This document shows, in pieces, positions 23,526-35,304 of a DNA stretch of 64,000 nt. The notes beneath the pieces are model-generated. The model was not told the origin of the DNA. It saw only the letters and a list, made by a program, of their open reading frames with translations, and did no database searches. Made by a program: the position numbers and the translations under genes. The stretch's first letter is position 1, and every line of letters begins with the position of its first letter. Origin of the DNA: Desmodus rotundus (Eukaryota; Chordata; Mammalia; Chiroptera; Phyllostomidae); assembly GCF_022682495.2 (NCBI RefSeq), contig NC_071391.1:11817680-11881679 (forward strand), given 5' to 3'.

Positions 23526-25987
23526 CACATTTACATTAACAAAAAATATCACATTCATGTCAAACACAATGTATTTGAAATACAATTGTCAAGTAATTCT
23601 AAATGCTCAGTGTGGCAGCACATTCCCCTGACCAAATTCAAAGTATCAGCAGAAATGTGTAAGATAACCACAGTAAACCGAGCTGATGAATTAACTTAGA
23701 CATTTTGATGGAGTCTTAAATAGATCCAATGATATATTTTGAAGCCACAAGAGATCAACTCCTGCTCCCTGAAAAATGTAACAAATTCCTTTCGAGACAA
23801 CAGATACTGTGATCCTATGTACCTTAATTTCTTAGGTCTGTCTATCATTAGCATGAAGTTTCAGCAGGCGAGGTGCTGTGCAGTTCTCTTGCTGGGGAGT
23901 GTGACAAGTCTCTGAGAACGGGGGCTCTGAGTACTCTAAATCTGAAATTATTCAGAATGAAAATAAAATATTTAAAATATTACTGAAATCCATCATCATC
24001 TTTACTTGTCAAATCAACAAAGTGACTTAATTATAGTAATAGTGATCAATATCAATAGTGACTCAGAAAGGGATAACTCTGGTATAAATTTTTCTGCAAG
24101 GCTATTAGACAACATATATTCAAAGTCTTAACCCTGACAAAAACAAAAGCTACCTGGTATATTTATGAGAGATTTTATGTTTGTAAGCTATTATAAGAGA
24201 TGCTTAATTATATTACAAATTGTAAAAAAGTATATCAAAGCTACATTACAGCATTATTTATAATATAAAAAATGGAAAAATTAATTGTTATTAACAGAGC
24301 AATGTTAAACTATGGTATATCTTATCCAAAACAGAAAGTTTTCATATTATTTCAATAACTTTGAAGTTACTATTGAAATATGATAACTTCATATTCAATA
24401 ATGTAGAGATGGTTATTTTTTTTAAATACATCATACAGTTGCTATATATATGTAGATTTAAATAAAATGTTTATATTGACATATGAACACATGTGGTAAA
24501 AATATATGTTATCACTTTGATGTGGCTACAACCCTAGAAGAAGATCAATCCATTCGTTCCTCACACTGAGAAAGAGGTAAGTGAAAACTTTCCCAACTTC
24601 CCTCTAGTAGTAGGTTGGAGGAAGTGGTTACACTGGATACCCTATAAGTCCCATGTGCAATAGCATTCAGACCTGTCCTTAAAGAAGAGTCGTGTGGAAG
24701 GTGACACATTCATTCTCTGCCCTCCTTCCTAGAGGGGTGCACCCATGGTGCTGTTTGCATATTATGTAATGAAAAATGAGTGAAGAGATTCTGGACTGAA
24801 AACGGAACTTGGTATTTTCTCCATAACTAATTTTAAAGTGAAAACAAACCTCCACGTTAAAGTCATGGTTTTCTCATTATTTCGCCCCCCCTAAAATACA
24901 AATTATTTGCCCACTTCAAAGTTAAAACAAAAAAAAAATGAACTTGGAAACACTTCTTCCTAACATTCTAGGCTGATAATAAGAAACTAGTTTATGGTAA
25001 ACCCAAAACTAATCTAAAAGGATTCACCTCATTCACTGAGCAGAGATAGTCTACACGACCTGATTACCCATGACCAGCTCAGGGACCCACAGATCCAACC
25101 CTCAGAATTAGGGTGACAGTTAGGGAGCTCCTTTATGGGTATAAAATCTAGATTCCATGACAGAACTTGATGTGGAGAACACCTCAACGCTTGGTGTTCA
25201 AGAGGAAACTGTTCTAATTTCACCATCAACTGTCTCTCGGTGCAAAAACACAAAACATTTAAAACAGTAAGTGCACAGAAATACGGTCTGTTAAATCATC
25301 TTCTAATTGGAGGACAGATGAGTTAGCTATATCTCTAAAATGTTGTTTTCTGGGAAATATACCCATTTTAGTTTTCAAGTAACCAGAATCTACTTTTAGC
25401 TAACTAACCTGAGTAACAGGCATTTCCTCCTCAGTGCTGAAGACACGAGGCTGCACACTTAGAGACTTATACTGTAATTTTAACCCCCCGGGGAAAGGGT
25501 CCCTTAAGTTCCTAATCAATTGTTAATCTTTAATGCTATAGAAACAAGTTAAATTTTAACTAACACTACATGAGGCATAGGACACATAATTAATCTCTAT
25601 GGAATAGCATCAAGAATTTTTTAAATGCCCTGATGTGTGGAACAACTGTTTAAAATCCACATGTCTTCATCCAGATTTCACGGTGCTAAATGAAATTCAA
25701 CACTAGTGTCATATATGTGGGCCCCAGATCACATGGCCATAATAAAATAACGTGAATATTTCTTATTATTTCCCTCTGTCTTATATATTACAGAATCCCC
25801 TAAATTCCAGCAAGTACACTGACAAAAGCCACACCAGAATCCCTTCAAATACTAGGAAGGAGAAAACTACTGGTCAGAAAAATGTAATTAGCTCACACTT
25901 CTTGGGCCTTTGTTACATATTGGAACCTATGTTGAGTATTATGCAACACTGACTCCTGCTTCCAGGTCTGTGTTACAAAACATGATG
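23470..25987 (-). repeat. OR5L unit 1 upstream region (tandem duplication)
   Basis: Aligns over its whole length with 30146-32855 and, less closely, with 60470-63430. Its right end lies inside a MIR-like sequence at about 25890-25987, where it abuts directly the left end of unit 2 (old L1). A PolII promoter for the receptor should lie in it but no element can be pinned down. Contains no other gene. Confidence 0.85.
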
Positions 25988-27652
25988 TTTGCCTTACACC
26001 AAAACAAACGTCATATTTTGTAATTTTGGTATTACCTATTGTCCCACTTTTGATAAATTTATCTCTAAGTATTTTTAGTGTTATTATAAATCATATTGTT
26101 TTCTTAATTTCACATTCAGGTGTTATTTTGCTACTATATAAAAATAAAATTGTCTGTTTTGATTTTGTATCTTGTGACTGTGATGAACTCAACTCTTACT
26201 TCCAGTGGCATGTGTGAGTGTGGAGTGATTAGGATTTTTACTGAAAAGATTATGTAGTCTGTGAATAAAATTAGTTTTATTAGGAATCCAGATGATGGAC
26301 TCACTTATTAATCTCTCATCTATCTCTCTATCATCTATAATCAGCACTGAGAATGGACATCCTGCATTGTTTTGTGATCTGGGGGAAAACCCTCATTCTG
26401 TCATCATTGACTGTGATGCCAGGAGCAGGTTTAGTAGGTGGAAGTCATTTTCTCTCTTTCTCTTTGTTGGAAATTTTTATCTTGAGTGTGATTACATTGT
26501 GTCAGATACCTTTTCTGTATCTACTGGAGTAGCCATTTATTTTTCATGTTCTATTCTATATGGGATGTGTTACATTATATGTGACGTGTTATATAAGCTA
26601 CTTTTCATCTGTTAAACTCCCCTTGCTTTCCTGGGATGGATCTCACAGGTTATGATTTATTACCCTTTATGTACTATTGGATTTATTCTGCTAATATTTT
26701 GCTGAAAAATTTTATCTACAACTGTGAGAGATTTTATGTGTGCATCTTTCCTTCTATTTTTTATTGATTTTGGCATCAGGGTAGTACTTGATAAACAAAA
26801 TGAGATGGAAAGTGATCGCCTCCTTTATTTTTGATCAGTCAATCAACAATGTGTGTAATTTCTCATATAGATGTTTGGTGAAAATAACCAGTGAAGCCAT
26901 CTGTGTCTGGATAGTGACAGAGGGGAAAATGTTTTAGTTACAAACCCAGTTTATTTCCTTGTTACATGTCCATTCAGATTTTCTATTTCTTCTATGTCTG
27001 TTTTGGGTAATTTCAGATATTTAGGAATTTGATCTCATCATGTAAGTTGACTGATTTCCTTTTTTTAATTATTTTATTGTTGTTCAATTACAGTTGTCTG
27101 CATTTTCTCCCCACCACCCTCCCCACCCTAGCCAATCCCACCTCCCTCCCTTAAGTTAACTAATTTCTTGGCATAAGTTGTTTATAATATTTATTACAGT
27201 CATTTTCATTTTTGCAAGGTCAACATCCCTCCAGATTATGTTAATTTATATCTGGTCTCATGTTCTCATTCTAATTCTAGATAAATTTTTGTCCATTTTA
27301 TGGATCTTTTCAAAATTAAAATTTGTTGATTTTCTATATTGTTTTTCACCTTTGTATTATTGAGTTATGCTCTAGTCTTTATTATATCCTTCCTTTTATT
27401 GGTTTTTGTTTGATTGTTTGCTTGCTTTAGTTCATGATTTTCCAAGTTTCTAAATATGGAATCTAAGCTTCGAGTGTTGAGATATTTCTTTCCTTTTGAA
27501 GCTCTAAATATACCTCTCTTAAAATGTTATAGTTTGTGTTTTCATTTGCATTTAATTCAAAATATTCTATAATTTCTCTTGTGGTTTTTGAAAAAATATG
27601 TGTATCCATATCTGAGGATATTTTTTTCATTATTACTAATTTTTAGATTGAA
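25988..27652 (-). mobile_element. Old L1 ORF2 fragment (left part of OR5L unit 2)
   Basis: On the - strand it reads as decayed L1 ORF2. On the + strand the typical reversed phrases are visible: TTTTGGTATTACC...ATTTATCTCTAAGTATTTT, GAATGGACATCCTGCATTG, CCTTGCTTTCCTGGGATGGAT. The paralogous stretch in unit 3 is about 57230-58075, which lacks the equivalent of 26330-27000. A small L1 tip is inserted at 27059-27151. Confidence 0.8.
27059..27151 (-). mobile_element. L1 3' tip insertion with target duplication
   Basis: A 93-bp severely truncated L1 end (A-rich tail, AACAACAATAAAA, GACAACTGTAATTG, G-rich 3'UTR on the - strand). Flanked by TAAGTTGACTGATTTC (27043-27058) and TAAGTTAACTAATTTC (27152-27167). 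It is absent from the paralogous site near 57610, so it landed after the unit 2/3 duplication. Confidence 0.85.
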
Positions 27653-27838
27653 AGAAAGGTGGGAAAAGACAGAGAAACAATGATGTCAGACAGAAACATC
27701 AATCGGTTGCCCCCTACACGTGCCCCTAATAGGGATCAAACATAGAATCTAGGTAAGTGCCCTGATCAAAGATCAAACCCACAAGCTTTTGGTGTACGGG
27801 ATGATGCTCCAACCAACTGAGCCACCCAGCCAGGGCAT
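27650..27838 (-). mobile_element. Ves SINE (bat), copy 1
   Basis: On the - strand: GCCCTGGCTGGGTGGCTCAGTTGG head (tRNA-derived, A-box region), central ACACCAAAAGCTTGTGGG, and a tail with ATTGATGTTTCTGTCTGACATCATTGTTTCTC. The tRNA-like head plus this tail is typical of chiropteran Ves elements. The equivalent insertion at 58085-58292 shows it predates the unit duplication. Confidence 0.85.
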
Positions 27839-29190
27839 CTGGTACTCTTTTTTGACCTTTGGATTCTTTAGAAGTGTGTTATTTAATTTTAAAGTTCTGA
27901 CTATATTCTAGATACAGTATTTTATCAGAAATGTGCTTACCTTTTTCCATGTAGATCTGTTGTTCTGAAGTAGACAGTTCTAAGTCTACTCCCAGCAAAC
28001 TAAACAAACATACAGGGGATGACTGACAATGCATACAATTTTTTATTGTCACAAGTACAAGGTAGTGCTGGGGCATCTAGTGTGTAGAGGCCATGGATAC
28101 TGCCAAACAGCCCACAATGCACACGATTGTACCTCACAAACCCCAGCCCAGTGCTTTCTAACATTACTACAGGTATAAGGAGAGAAGCTGCATTGAATGA
28201 GCAAACATAATGTAGAACTTGACATAAACACAATGAAAGCACAAATAACTTATCAATGATGCACACAAATCAGGACTGAACCAAGAAGTATGGTTCAGAC
28301 ACGTAGAGGAAGGATGAAAAAAGCTCATTTCATCAGGAGCAAAAACACAACAAAGAATATAAACACAGGCTAGAAATCCACCTTAAAGTCCCAGTTAGCA
28401 TTTGATCCACAACTTGCAAAATAATCAGGATGATAAGAAGTAAAAGATAAAATGATAAAAATGGCCAAAGTCAGAAATTCTGACATTGATAACAATGGTT
28501 ATTACATGTAGGTGTACATTTAACATACATATATACACACACACAGACAGAGCAGAGACAGAAACAGAGAACTAATTAAGTGCCATGAAAATTCCTAAGC
28601 TCTTTGCACATGATAATGTCACTTGATTTCCCTAAGATTTCTGTGAAATAATTATCATTAGTGTCTCCATTTTTAGAGATTTCTCTCCAGAGTCCCACAA
28701 ACATTAGACACTGCAATGACAATAACAAACACATAATAAAGGAAGCAAGAAATTAGCAACAGAACATATATGCATATGGGAATATCAATCTGTGTATAAA
28801 TTGGCAAAGGTGCGTTCTTCATTGTAAAATAAGAGGATTCAATTTTGCAATAAATTATAGTTTCCATAATAGACCAGAAAATATGATTCTCAAGATTCTT
28901 TATTAACTTTATGAATGTCTTAAGCAAAGTTAATGTGTGTCTAGCAGTCCATACCTCAGGCCCATTTAAAACATCTGAGATTGAATAAAAGCAAAGAAGT
29001 AGGTGGCAAATTTTGAAATGTGTTCAGCACTGCCCTGCCCCGTAGCAAAGGCACAAAGAAAAGTGAATCTGAAGCAACCACTCATAAAGACTCGTGCTCT
29101 GGCTGTGCTGTCCACACCAACACAGCAGCCCGCCATTCAGCCCTCCACCAGCCTCCACTATGGGGCCCTTGTCTTGCTAGAAAATATTCT
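27839..29190 (-). repeat. 3' flank of OR5L copy 2, shared with unit 3
   Basis: Aligns with 58293-59520. It includes a truncated MER20-like hAT remnant (about 28010-28160, phrases CATCTAGTGTGTAGAGGCCATGGATACTGCC and CACAATGCACACG) and a CA-rich patch near 28536. No other gene was seen. Confidence 0.8.
28010..28160 (+). mobile_element. hAT-Charlie-type fossil (MER20-like), partial
   Basis: Same family as 19811-20045, keeping only the centre and right half. Paralogous copy at about 58480-58620. Confidence 0.6.
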
Positions 29191-30135
29191 CTAGGAAAAC
29201 ATTTTGGAGCTCACCACTCTTCTGAGAGCTTCTTTCACATCTTTGTTCCTCAAGCTGTAGATCAGGGGGTTCAGCATGGGAATCACTACAGTGTAGAACA
29301 CTGCGGCCACCTTGACAGCATCCTCACTGTTGCCAGAACTGGGCCTGCAGTAAGTGAAAAGGACTGTCCCGTGGAAGACAACAATGGCTGTGAGGTGGGA
29401 GGCACAGGTGGAAAAGGCTTTGTGCCTTCCCTCTGCAGAGCGCATCCTCAGGATGGTCATGAGAATAAACAAGTAGGAGGTGAGGATGATCACAATGGCA
29501 ATGATCTCAATGAAAGTGGCCACAATGTATGCCAACAGTTCATTCACAGTGACATCAGAACAAGCAAGGGATAAGAGAGGGGGCAGATCACAAAAGAAGT
29601 GGTTAATCACATTTGATCTGTAGGTTGGGATCTCAAGAGCTAAACACAAGTGGATCAGAGAACACACAGTCCCACAGAGGTAGCAGCTAGAAACCAGCAC
29701 CATTTGGAGTTTCTGGGACATGCTGCCCATGTACAGCAGTGGGCTACAGATGGCCACGAAGCGGTCATAGGCCATCACGGCCAACAGGAAGATGTCAATG
29801 ATTCCATAGGTACAAAATAAATAAAACTGCACCATGCATCCCAGGAAGGAGATAGATTTGTTTTCATTTATAATATTAGCTAGCATCTTTGGCACAATAT
29901 TTGTGGAGTAGCAATAATCCACCAAGGACAGGTGGCTGAGGAAAAAGTACATGGGAGTGTGAAGTCGAGAGTTGACCTGAATCAGTGCAATCATGCCCAG
30001 GTTGCCCATAACCGTGACTCCATAGATCAGAAGGAACACCAAGAACAGAAAGACCCTCAGCTCAGGGGCATCTGATAACCCAAGGAGAATGAAATCTGTC
30101 ACAAGGGTGCAGTTCCCCTCCCCAGTTTCCACCAT
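29191..30135 (-). CDS. Odorant receptor OR5L-like, copy 2
   Basis: 314 residues from [10 protein letters not shown]. The open frame extends 23 codons further upstream, but that part crosses a strong acceptor at 30178 and is not receptor-like, so the internal Met is chosen. Motifs: [106 protein letters not shown], ending [10 protein letters not shown] like copy 3. It differs from copy 1 mainly in TM2-TM4, while a 140-bp tract coding for the second loop is almost identical in all three. Intact and probably functional. Confidence 0.95.
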   Translation of the reverse strand: MVETGEGNCTLVTDFILLGLSDAPELRVFLFLVFLLIYGVTVMGNLGMIALIQVNSRLHTPMYFFLSHLSLVDYCYSTNIVPKMLANIINENKSISFLGCMVQFYLFCTYGIIDIFLLAVMAYDRFVAICSPLLYMGSMSQKLQMVLVSSCYLCGTVCSLIHLCLALEIPTYRSNVINHFFCDLPPLLSLACSDVTVNELLAYIVATFIEIIAIVIILTSYLFILMTILRMRSAEGRHKAFSTCASHLTAIVVFHGTVLFTYCRPSSGNSEDAVKVAAVFYTVVIPMLNPLIYSLRNKDVKEALRRVVSSKMFS

Positions 30136-30205
30136 ATGTCTGATTGACAAAGCCAAAAGATAAGTTTTGTGTGTCTTCTGAAATGGAAAAAAGAGAGAAA
30201 ACACA
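30136..30205 (-). promoter_or_regulatory. Splice acceptor and 5'UTR of coding exon, OR5L copy 2
   Basis: Pyrimidine tract GTTTTCTCTCTTTTTTCC followed by ATTTCAG ending at 30178 on the - strand, 42 bases before the ATG. Same position as in copy 1. Confidence 0.65.
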
Positions 30206-31844
30206 CATTTATATTAACTTTAAAAAATCACATTGATGTCAAACACAATGTTCTTGAAATACAATTGTCAAATAATTCTAAATGCTCAGTGTGGCAGCAG
30301 ATCCCACTGACCAAATTTAAAGTATCAGCAGAAATGGGTACAATTCTCAAATGTTACCTACCACAATACATTGAGTTGATGAATTAACTTATATGTTTTG
30401 ATGGAGTTTGCAAGAGATCCAGTGATAGTTTTTAAAGCCACAATAGATCAACTCCTGCTCCCTGAAAAATGTAATACATTTTGTTCAAGTCAGAGAACAA
30501 CTGTGATCCTGTATACTCTAATTGTTTTAGGTCTCTCTATCATAGCATAAAGTTTCAGCATGTGATGTCCTCTGCCATTCTCTTGTTGGGGAGTGTGAAA
30601 AATCTCTGATAACAGTGGCTCAAGTTCCGTATAAATTTGGAATTATTCAGAATGAAAAATAAAAAGATTTAAAATATATACTGAAATCCATCATCATTTT
30701 TAATTGTCAATTTAACAAAGTGACTTAATTATAATAATAGTGATCAATAATAGTAATGGCTCAGAAAGATATAACTCTGGTATGAATTTTTCTGCAAAAC
30801 TATTAGGCAAAATATATTCAAAGTCTCAACCCTGAAAAGAATAAAAGCTACCTGATATATTTATGAGAGGTTTTATTTTTGTAAGCTGTAAAAGAGATGC
30901 TTAATTACATTTATAAATTGTGAAAAAGTATATTCAAAGTTACATTACAGCATTATCTATAATCATCACAATGGAAAAAATTAATTGTCAAAAATAATGT
31001 TAAACTACAGTATATCTTATCTAAAACAGGATGTTATCATGTTATTTCATATGATGTTACAGAAATGTTTTTAAATACCTAGTGCAGTTTATGTATTATG
31101 TAAATTTAAATAAAACATATATGTTGACATTGAATATATGTGGTAAAAATATCATAGGTTATCACTTCGATTTGGCTACAACCCTCGAAAATCAGTGCAT
31201 TCCCTGCATTGAAAGAGGAAAGCGAAAACTTTCCCAAGTTCCCTCTAGTAGTAGGTTGGAGGAAGTGGTTATATTAAATATTCTATAAGTAAGATGAAGA
31301 AGGACAATCAGACCTTAAAGAGAAGTCATGTGGAAGGTGACACATTTCATTCTCTGCCCTCCTTCCTAGCAGGGTGCACCCATGGTGCTACTCACATATT
31401 ATGCAATGAAAAATGAGTGAAGAGATTCTGGACTGAAAACAGAACTTGGTATTTTCTCTGTAACATGAACTAATTTTAAAGAAGTGACAACAAATTAATA
31501 AGCTAAAGTCATGTTTTTCTCATTACTTGAACCCCCCCCAAAAAAACCTGAATTATTTGCCCACTTCAAAGTTAAAACCAAAAACTTAGCTTGGAAACAC
31601 TCCTTTAATGTTCTCGGCTGATAACAAGAAACTAGTTTATGGTAAACCCAAAACTAATCTAAAAGGATTCACTTCATTCACTGAGCAGACATAGTCTACA
31701 CATCCTGATTCCCCATGACCAGCTCAGGGGCACATGAACTCAACCCTCAGAATTAAGGTGAAAGTTAGGGAGCTCCTTTATGGGAATACAACCTAGATTC
31801 CACAACAGTGGTTGATGTGGAGAAATATAAAATGTAATTGAGAG

Positions 31845-31915
31845 AGGGCTGGGGAGGGAAGGAGGGAGAGACAGAGAGAGAAAGAGAGAGAAGGAGAGAG
31901 AGAGAGAGAAGAAAG
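31845..31915. repeat. GA-rich low-complexity tract
   Basis: Nearly pure purine (GAGAGA/GGGAGG) run within unit 2, absent from units 1 and 3. Confidence 0.9.
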
Positions 31916-31959
31916 CAAGACTACCATTTGTTTATTCTGCATTTTTTTTCAGGTTGTAT

Positions 31960-32025
31960 TGATCAATTTTTAAAAATATTCTTCTTTTCATTGTTGTTCA
32001 AGTACAGTTGTCTGCATTCCTTCAT
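31960..32025 (-). mobile_element. L1 3' tip, very short
   Basis: On the - strand GCAGACAACTGTACTTGAACAACAATG followed by an A-rich tail. Present only in unit 2. Confidence 0.55.
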
Positions 32026-33169
32026 ACACATCAACACTCGGTGTTGCACAAGAAATTGTCTAATTCCAGCACAAAACGACAAAAACATTTCAAATAGTAA
32101 GTGCACAGGAATATGGTCTGTAAAATGATTCTCTAATTGGAAGACAGATGAGTTACCTATATCTTTAAATTGTGGGGAATATATCCATTTTAATTTTTAA
32201 GTAACCAGGGCCTAGTTTTAGCTCACAAACCTGAGTGACAGACACTTCCTCTGCTGTACTGAAGATGTTAAGATGAGTATGGTACACAGTCAGGGACTTA
32301 AACTGTGATTTTAACCCCCAGGGAAAGGGTCCCTTAAGTTCCAAATCACTGTTAATTTGCAAAACTACAAAAGCAACTTAAAATTAAACCAATACTACAC
32401 GTGGAGTAGGACACATAATTAATCTTTATGGAATAGCATCAGGAATATTTTAATGGCTTAATGTGGTGTGAAACAGTTGTCTCAGAGCAAACATGTCTTC
32501 ACCCAGACTTCATGGTGCTGCATGGCACTCCATCCTAGTGTCATATATGTGGAACACGGATCACACTGCCACAATAAAATGGCATGAATATCTTTATTAA
32601 TTCCCCTTTTATTATAATATTACAAAATCCCCTAAATTCCAGCAAGTACAGTGACTAAAGCTGCAATAGAATCCCTTCAAAAATAAGAAGGAGATAGACT
32701 ACCTGTCTGCAAACTAATAACAGTTATCAGTTCTTGGGCACTTGGGATATGTTAAAACCTATTCTAAATAATATGCCATATGAACTCATTTAACCATTGT
32801 GATAACCAATCAAGAGAACAATCTTTTTCGAGGTCTGTCTTACAAAGCAGATGATGGAGGCACACACACTAAGTTTTAACTTGGAAAAGTCAAAATAAAA
32901 GACAGAAAAAGGCCCCATGCTGCTCTGTGCTTCTTCCCACAATTATGACTGTATGAGGAAGAGAACAGACTCCCAGCTGATGCTGAGGCTGCATTTTCCT
33001 CATGCATGCTCACTGGCAGGAGCCATCAAATGGGGCCTCTTCACTGATCCATTGCAGGTGTTGCTTCTTCTGACTATCTAATGTCAATGTAGGGCACAGC
33101 TTCTACAAGTCTATGGGTATCACTGAGTGTACATATAAACTTTACAAGGTATATATGGTCAAAAATAAT

Positions 33170-33690
33170 TTCAAAGAAATCAATTTTTATACTGTAAAAT
33201 TCCATATAATAGACCCAAGATAGCACAGGAGTAAATGCAAGCTACAGGGACCTCCTCCCAGGACCACCTGGAATTACAACTAAATTGTAGAGAAATTATC
33301 CTGAATACCCAACTGAACACTAGCTGGAGAAAAGCATTATGACCACAGACAGACAGAAGAAAGCAATTCACCACAACAAGACTGGTAGGGAGTGCAGAGA
33401 GGTGCAAGAGGGCTTCCTGGGCTCCCACGGGTGGCAGCTGAAGTTCTGGAGCTATATTTCAGCAGTGGGGGGTTCCTCCTGAGAAGTGTGGTGCCTAAAC
33501 CCCAAGCTGGGCTCCACACACTACAGTACCAAAGCCAGTAAGAAATCCAGACAACATCCAGCTATTGAAAAGCAACAAGGTTTCTGTCTATTAGGGTAAA
33601 ATGGCTGGAGACATAGAAGACCTCTGAAAGGGCCAATGCACAAATTTCATTTGAAGCCACATTGAAGACACAATGTATAAGAATCATTAG
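33170..33690 (+). mobile_element. Probable L1 5'UTR fragment, older family
   Basis: Non-coding sequence with phrases such as GTGGCAGCTGAAGTTCTGGAG and CCCCAAGCTGGGCTCC that I associate with 5'UTRs of older mammalian L1s. It ends just before the HAL1-like copy A. Confidence is limited because only composition and phrases support it. Confidence 0.45.
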
Positions 33691-33910
33691 ACCGGGAGAA
33701 CCAAGATGGCGGCGTAAGTAGACACACTGCGCCTCCTCACACAACCAGAACTGATAGAAAATCGAATGGCAAGGAAGTCCGACACCAAGGAGATAAAAAA
33801 TAAAAATTCATCCAGACAGGTGGGAGGGACGGAGACGGGCAGCCCGGGTGGACAGGACTCGGGTTTCCGTGGCAGGACTGAGACTGGCGGAGTGTGGGAC
33901 GAAAGGGGCA

Positions 33911-34090
33911 GGCACTCCAAACACTAGCAGACCCTGCGTCCCTACATTCCCGCACAGATAAATCGGGAGGGCCGGACTCAGAGTAGCAGAGAACAGGGCA
34001 GGCAGAGCAGTGGGTAGCACCCTGGGGTCCCACATTCGCACATAGATAAACTGGGATGAAGGGCTGGGAGCAAAGCAGACTGCGCAACCC
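33911..34090 (+). repeat. Tandem ~90-bp repeat in HAL1-like 5'UTR
   Basis: Units start at GGCAGGCA (33911 and 34001) and share ACATTC(C/G)GCACA-AGATAAA-(T/C)-GGGA. The same arrangement is present in copy B at 7600-7790. Confidence 0.7.
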
Positions 34091-34434
34091 AGGGCGGGGC
34101 AAATAAAGCCTCAAACCTCTGATTGAAAACACCTGTGGGTGTTGGGGCGGCAACAGGAGAAACTCCTAGCCTCACAGGAGAGGTCGTTGGAGAGACCCAC
34201 AGGGGCATAGAGCGTGCACAAGCCCACCCACTCGGGATTCAGCACGAGAGGGGCCCAATTTGATTGTGGGTAGCAGAGGTAGTGAGTGCAATCGGTGGAG
34301 AGTGGAGGGCGCGCCATTGTTACCTCTCGGCCCCTCCCCCACGCACAGTGTCAGAAATCAACGTTACCCCGCCCCGGGAAACACCTAAAGCTCCACCCCT
34401 TTAAGTAACAGACACGCCAAGACAAAAAAAAAAA

Positions 34435-35304
34435 ATGGCCCAAATGACAGAACACTTCAAAGCTCCAGAAATAATTCAACTAAGCAGCGAACAGGTAGCC
34501 AACCTATCAGATGCACAGTTCAAAATGCTGGTAATAAGGACGCTTAGAGAATTGGTTGAATTTTTGAAAACTAGATGAAAAAATGAAGGCTATGCTCAAT
34601 GAGAGACAAAGGAAAATGTACAGGGAACCAATAGTGATGCAAAGGAAACTGGGACTCAAATCAGCGGTGTGGACCAGAAGGAAGAAAGAAACATCCAACC
34701 AGAAAAGAATGAAGAAACAAGAATTCGGAAAAATGAGGAGAGGCTTAGGAACCTCCAGGACATCTTGAAACGTTCCAACATCCGAATTATAGGGGTGCCA
34801 GAAGGAGAAGAGGAAGAACAAAAAATTGAAAACTTATTTGAACAAGTTATGAAGGAGAACTTCCCTAATCTGGCAAAGGAAATAGACTTCCAGGAAGTCC
34901 AGGAAGCTCAGAGAGTCCCAAAGAAGCTGGACCCAAGGAGGAACACACTAAGGCACATCATGATTACATTACCTAAGATTAAAGAGAAGGAGAGAATCTT
35001 AGAAGCAGCAAGAGAAAAGAACACAGCTACCTACAAAGGACTTCCCATAAGACTGTCAGCTGATTTCTCCAAAGAGACCTTACAGGCAAGAAGGGGCTGG
35101 CAAGAAGTATTCCAAGTCATGAAAGGCAAGGACCTACATCCAAGATTACTGTATCCATCAAAGCTAACATTTAGAATGGAAGGGATGATAAAGTACTTCT
35201 CAGATAAGGTCAAGTTAAAGGAGTTCATCATCACCAAGCCCTTATTATATGAAATGTTAAAGGGAGTTACCTATGAAAAAGAAGATAAAAAATATGAACA
35301 GTAA
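34435..35304 (+). pseudogene. HAL1-like ORF1, frameshifted
   Basis: The N-terminal part opens at 34435 (MAQMTEHFKAPEIIQLSSEQ) and runs into a TGA at 34576. A second frame carries the middle to about 34768, and a third open stretch from 34669 to 35304 holds the RNA-binding and C-terminal domains: NIRIIGVPEGEEEEQKIENL, RHIMITLPK, KERILEAAREK, KGLPIRLSADFS, LHPRLLYPSKL and LLYEMLKG. It is close to, but clearly distinct from, the ORF1 of the intact L1 at 49534-50466. At least two frame breaks make a full protein impossible. Confidence 0.8.

Larger units (their letters stand above)
30146..33165 (-). repeat. OR5L unit 2 upstream region (tandem duplication)
   Basis: Aligns with 23470-25987 (to about 32855) and with 60470-63760 (to its end). 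It carries private insertions: a GA-rich repeat and a small L1 tip at about 31840-32025. A MIR-like core is present near 32735-32900. Confidence 0.85.

Noticed and set aside
29191..30204. Longer N-terminus for OR5L copy 2 (and copy 3 from 60546)
   Set aside because: The extra codons read through a pyrimidine tract and acceptor, are not receptor-like and are not conserved between copies; the internal Met fits OR length.
33830..34380. Possible CpG island / housekeeping promoter
   Set aside because: The GC-rich patch is the 5'UTR of a HAL1-like element and recurs at 7260-7800.
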